This document shows positions 61,784 to 64,000 of a stretch of 64,000 nucleotides of DNA, piece by piece. The translations under genes were made by a program, and so were the position numbers. Where the stretch lies: the NCBI RefSeq assembly GCF_000002995.4, contig NW_025062478.1:9807001-9871000 (forward strand), written 5' to 3'. Source of the stretch: Brugia malayi (Eukaryota > Nematoda > Chromadorea > Rhabditida > Onchocercidae). Below the pieces are notes generated by a model. It saw only the letters and a list, made by a program, of their open reading frames with translations. It searched no databases and was not told the DNA's origin. Numbering within the stretch: position 1 is the stretch's first letter; each line of letters begins with the position of its first letter.

Positions 61784-62538
61784 TTATAATTTCGCGAAAA
61801 CTTCTATTTAAAAACAATCCCATAATATCATAAATTATCTCTACATAAATCTAGTTTCTTAAGATTTTTCACATGTGATTTTCATCTTAGATACGTTCAA
61901 TTCTCACATATGTAAAACAATCTTACAGAGTATCTTAACTTATCTCTCCTTAAGTCTGGTTTTTTAAGATTTATTACACATGTACGACAAAAATTATTGG
62001 TGCCATGAGTCGGGATCGAACCAGCGACCTTTAGGTATTTTATAATTTTTGTCGTGAAAGGTTGTCTGGTTGATACTCGAATAGTTGCAATACAGATTAA
62101 TAAACCTTTATTATCCGAAAAACCGAACAATAAAAAGGGAAGAAATTTATAAAAGAAGACCGGAGGAATTGAAATTGGTTAACCGAGTAGTAGTCGACCT
62201 TAGAGACAATAATTCATGTAATTTTTTAAGATTGAATTTTATATGAGTGGTAATCGGCGTGTCTAAGATAAAAATCATATGTGTGATGAATTGGAAATCT
62301 TATGAGAATTGAGAATTTATGATGTGAGATTACATGTGTAATAAATCTTAAAAAACTAAATTTAAGGAGAGATAATTTAAGATACTGTAAGATTGTTTTA
62401 CATATGTGAGAATTGAACGTATCTAAGATGAAAACCACATGTGAAAAATCTTAAGAAACTAGATTTATGTAGAGATAATTTATGATATTATGGGATTGTT
62501 TTTAGATAGAAGTTTTCGCGAAATTATAAATCGCGACA
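61784..62538. mobile_element. 755-bp foldback mobile element with 5-bp target-site duplication (family member 2)
   Basis: Flanked by ACTAC on both sides (61779-61783 and 62539-62543). Arms of about 200 bases (61784-61985 and 62330-62538) are near-perfect inverted repeats. The right end reads ATCGCGACA; the left end lacks the corresponding first 8 bases. The core carries, on the plus strand at 61998-62022, TGGTGCCATGAGTCGGGATC followed by GAACC: the complement of a tRNA T-arm, acceptor and CCA end. That motif is bracketed by ACGACAAAAATTAT and its inverse. Terminal and core sequence match the element at 6277-6908 in reverse orientation. No coding capacity. Confidence 0.78.
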
Positions 62539-62689
62539 ACTACGATCCATTTCATTTCCTATTATTAATCATCATATTTCGTTTTTCTTTTTTGCTATAT
62601 TTTAATTTTTTTTTCATTTCTTTAATTATTTAATTATTAAAAATGAAAAGGGAAAGAAAGAAATTAAAACAATTATTTCTTTAATCGCA

Positions 62690-62850
62690 TTGTTTGCTAT
62701 AACACCAAGTCATAAAATATTTCTGATTAAATAAATATAAAAAATGATAAAATTAATTAATTTTGGAGAGCTTCATTAGAAATGATTTAAAAAGTGCAAT
62801 AACTATGCTAACTTTATAATACACTTATGTAATACAGTAATTTTTATCTC
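62690..62850 (+). repeat. Direct repeat flanking the mobile element, right copy
   Basis: Counterpart of 61600-61770: GAGCTTCATTAGAAATGATT, AGTGCAATAACTATGCTAAC and following bases. Function unknown. Confidence 0.65.
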
Positions 62851-63330
62851 ATAAGTGCATTAAATAAAAGTACAAAACGCATTACGGTCGAATACTGTAT
62901 TTTAAGGGATTACGGTAGTGAGGAATTTATAGTTTGCAAAGATTATCACTCACGTGTAGGTCTCTTGATTTTCATTTTATTTATGCAACAATCGAGGGAG
63001 GAATACATATCAGCAATTTTATTTCATTAGTAATTAAGCAATAGCGATATTTATTTGCAAATTCTTCGTGCATAGCGTGCAAGGTTATTTGCAAATGAAA
63101 TCAGTGGTTGAAGTTAATGCTGAAAAATACATTGCAGGGATAACGAAAAGAAAGTGATACTAGTATGCATATAAGATCAAAGAACAAACAATAATTTATG
63201 AAAAAAGTAGGAAGTAATCAACAATAAAAGAATTAGCAGAGTGCATTTCCTCCGTTTAAAGTGCTCAAGCTTAAATGATTCTTCATATGCAATTTCAATC
63301 TGCATTAAGCCTGAAAATCTTTACTGCTTA
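62851..63330. other. 3' flank of the zinc-finger gene, no other gene seen
   Basis: Moderately AT-rich sequence that presumably includes the 3' UTR of the minus-strand zinc-finger gene. No additional coding segment. Confidence 0.45.
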
Positions 63331-64000
63331 TCATACAGTGATAAGTCTATTATTCATTTGATGAGTTACCATGTGACTTTGCAAGGTGCATTTCTGTGTG
63401 TAACTTTTTCCGCATATCGAACAACTGTACGGCTTCTCACCGGTATGAATCATCACATGTTTTTTCATATCCCCGAACTGAGTGAAATTTCTCTTGCATA
63501 CTGGACAACTATACGGCTTTTCACAAGTATGAGTCTTCTTATGCCTTTTCATATTACAGAGATCACCGAAATTCTTTTTGCATATGGAACAACTGTACGG
63601 CTTCTCACCGGTATGAACCACCATATGTGCTTTCATACTGCTGGACTGAGTGAAATTCCTTTTGCATATCGAACAACTGTACGGCTTCTCACCGGTATGA
63701 ACCACCATATGTGCTTTCATACTGCTGGACTGAATAAAATTCTTTTTGCATATCGAACAACTGTATGGCTTCTCACCGGTATGAACCACCATATGTGCTT
63801 TCATACTGCTGGACTTAATAAAATTCTTTTTGCATATCGAACAACTGTACGGCTTTTCACCAGTATGAATCATCATATGTTTTTTCATACTGTCAAACCG
63901 AGTGAAATTCTTTTTGCATATCGAACAACTGTACGGCTTTTCACCAGTATGAGTCGTCATATGCCTTTTCATATTACAGAGATCACCGAAATTCTTTTTG
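63331..64000 (-). CDS. C2H2 zinc-finger protein, 3' part (5' end outside window)
   Basis: Open frame running from the window edge to a stop at 63331, intronless here. It holds seven complete Krueppel-type fingers and part of an eighth, spaced exactly 84 bases (28 residues), with TGEKPYSC linkers. Each has C-x2-C-x12-H-x3-H. The predicted DNA-contact residues differ between fingers (for example NFGDLCNMKRH, NFIKSSSMKAH, SYTQKCTLQSH). The finger before the last two has a TCEKP linker instead of TGEKP. The protein ends 10 residues after the last finger. Nuclear, sequence-specific DNA binding expected; target unknown. The true start lies beyond 64000, and the first internal Met at 63972 is inside a finger. 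Confidence 0.93.
   Translation of the reverse strand, partial: KKNFGDLCNMKRHMTTHTGEKPYSCSICKKNFTRFDSMKKHMMIHTGEKPYSCSICKKNFIKSSSMKAHMVVHTGEKPYSCSICKKNFIQSSSMKAHMVVHTGEKPYSCSICKRNFTQSSSMKAHMVVHTGEKPYSCSICKKNFGDLCNMKRHKKTHTCEKPYSCPVCKRNFTQFGDMKKHVMIHTGEKPYSCSICGKSYTQKCTLQSHMVTHQMNNRLITV

Noticed and set aside
61990..62060. A functional tRNA gene on the minus strand
   Set aside because: Only a T-arm, acceptor strand and CCA-like end can be seen; no matching D arm, anticodon arm or 5' acceptor strand is present.
61897..62130. 77-codon minus-strand frame containing VAGSIPTHGTNNFC, as a gene
   Set aside because: It lies inside the foldback element and reads through the tRNA-3'-end-like segment; such frames are typical shadows of that sequence.
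1..64000. CRISPR arrays, bacterial operons or endosymbiont DNA
   Set aside because: The window has spliced eukaryotic genes throughout; the tandem repeats are minisatellites without spacer structure, and no prokaryotic-type gene was found.

Overview
This window is AT-rich nuclear DNA (I estimate well over 70% A+T) from a nematode, most plausibly a parasitic or clade III-type species. The evidence is many short exons split by AT-rich introns with TTTCAG/TTTTAG-like acceptors, acceptors a few bases upstream of start codons that look like spliced-leader sites, and gene content whose best-known relatives are Caenorhabditis proteins. The ORFs in the window are only exon pieces, so every gene model here was assembled by hand from splice signals, conserved protein motifs and codon-phase bookkeeping.

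Layout. (1) 1161-5017 and 10635-14463 are direct-repeat copies of a segment holding a complete nine-exon stearoyl-CoA (delta-9) desaturase gene of the FAT-6/FAT-7 type. The copies look identical through the promoter, exons and introns, and diverge only around and after the last exon. Between them lies a 632-bp mobile element (6277-6908) with a 5-bp target-site duplication, plus a 51-bp minisatellite. (2) 14931-20800 is bounded by inverted repeats of roughly 0.5 kb and contains one minus-strand gene (16620-19861) for the dynein-2 light intermediate chain (DYNC2LI1/D2LIC; XBX-1 in C. elegans). (3) 20801-24580 is low-complexity sequence with a long (ATT)n tract. (4) 24601-29628 is a 14-exon gamma-glutamyltranspeptidase gene with all catalytic residues conserved. 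(5) 29640-42020 is mostly intergenic. It holds one possible small secreted cysteine-rich protein gene on the minus strand (34007-34805), microsatellites, and a compact GC-richer island at 39747-39830 with nuclear-receptor half-sites. (6) 42044-60450 is one very large gene on the plus strand (34 exons, about 3045 residues in my model). It encodes a secreted protein with 11 Kunitz domains, a thyroglobulin type-1 domain, an antistasin-like domain and four lustrin-type cysteine-rich domains. This matches MLT-11, the moulting and cuticle-associated Kunitz protein. (7) 61784-62538 is a second, foldback member of the mobile-element family. (8) 63331-64000 is the 3' end of a minus-strand C2H2 zinc-finger gene that runs off the window.

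The genes are unrelated single loci (lipid desaturation, intraflagellar transport, glutathione metabolism, cuticle remodelling, transcription), not an operon. The most notable features are the asymmetrically homogenised desaturase pair, the two related mobile elements with exact 5-bp duplications and tRNA-3'-end-like cores, the inverted repeat around the dynein gene, a non-canonical donor in that gene, and a Kunitz domain that has lost one matched pair of cysteines.
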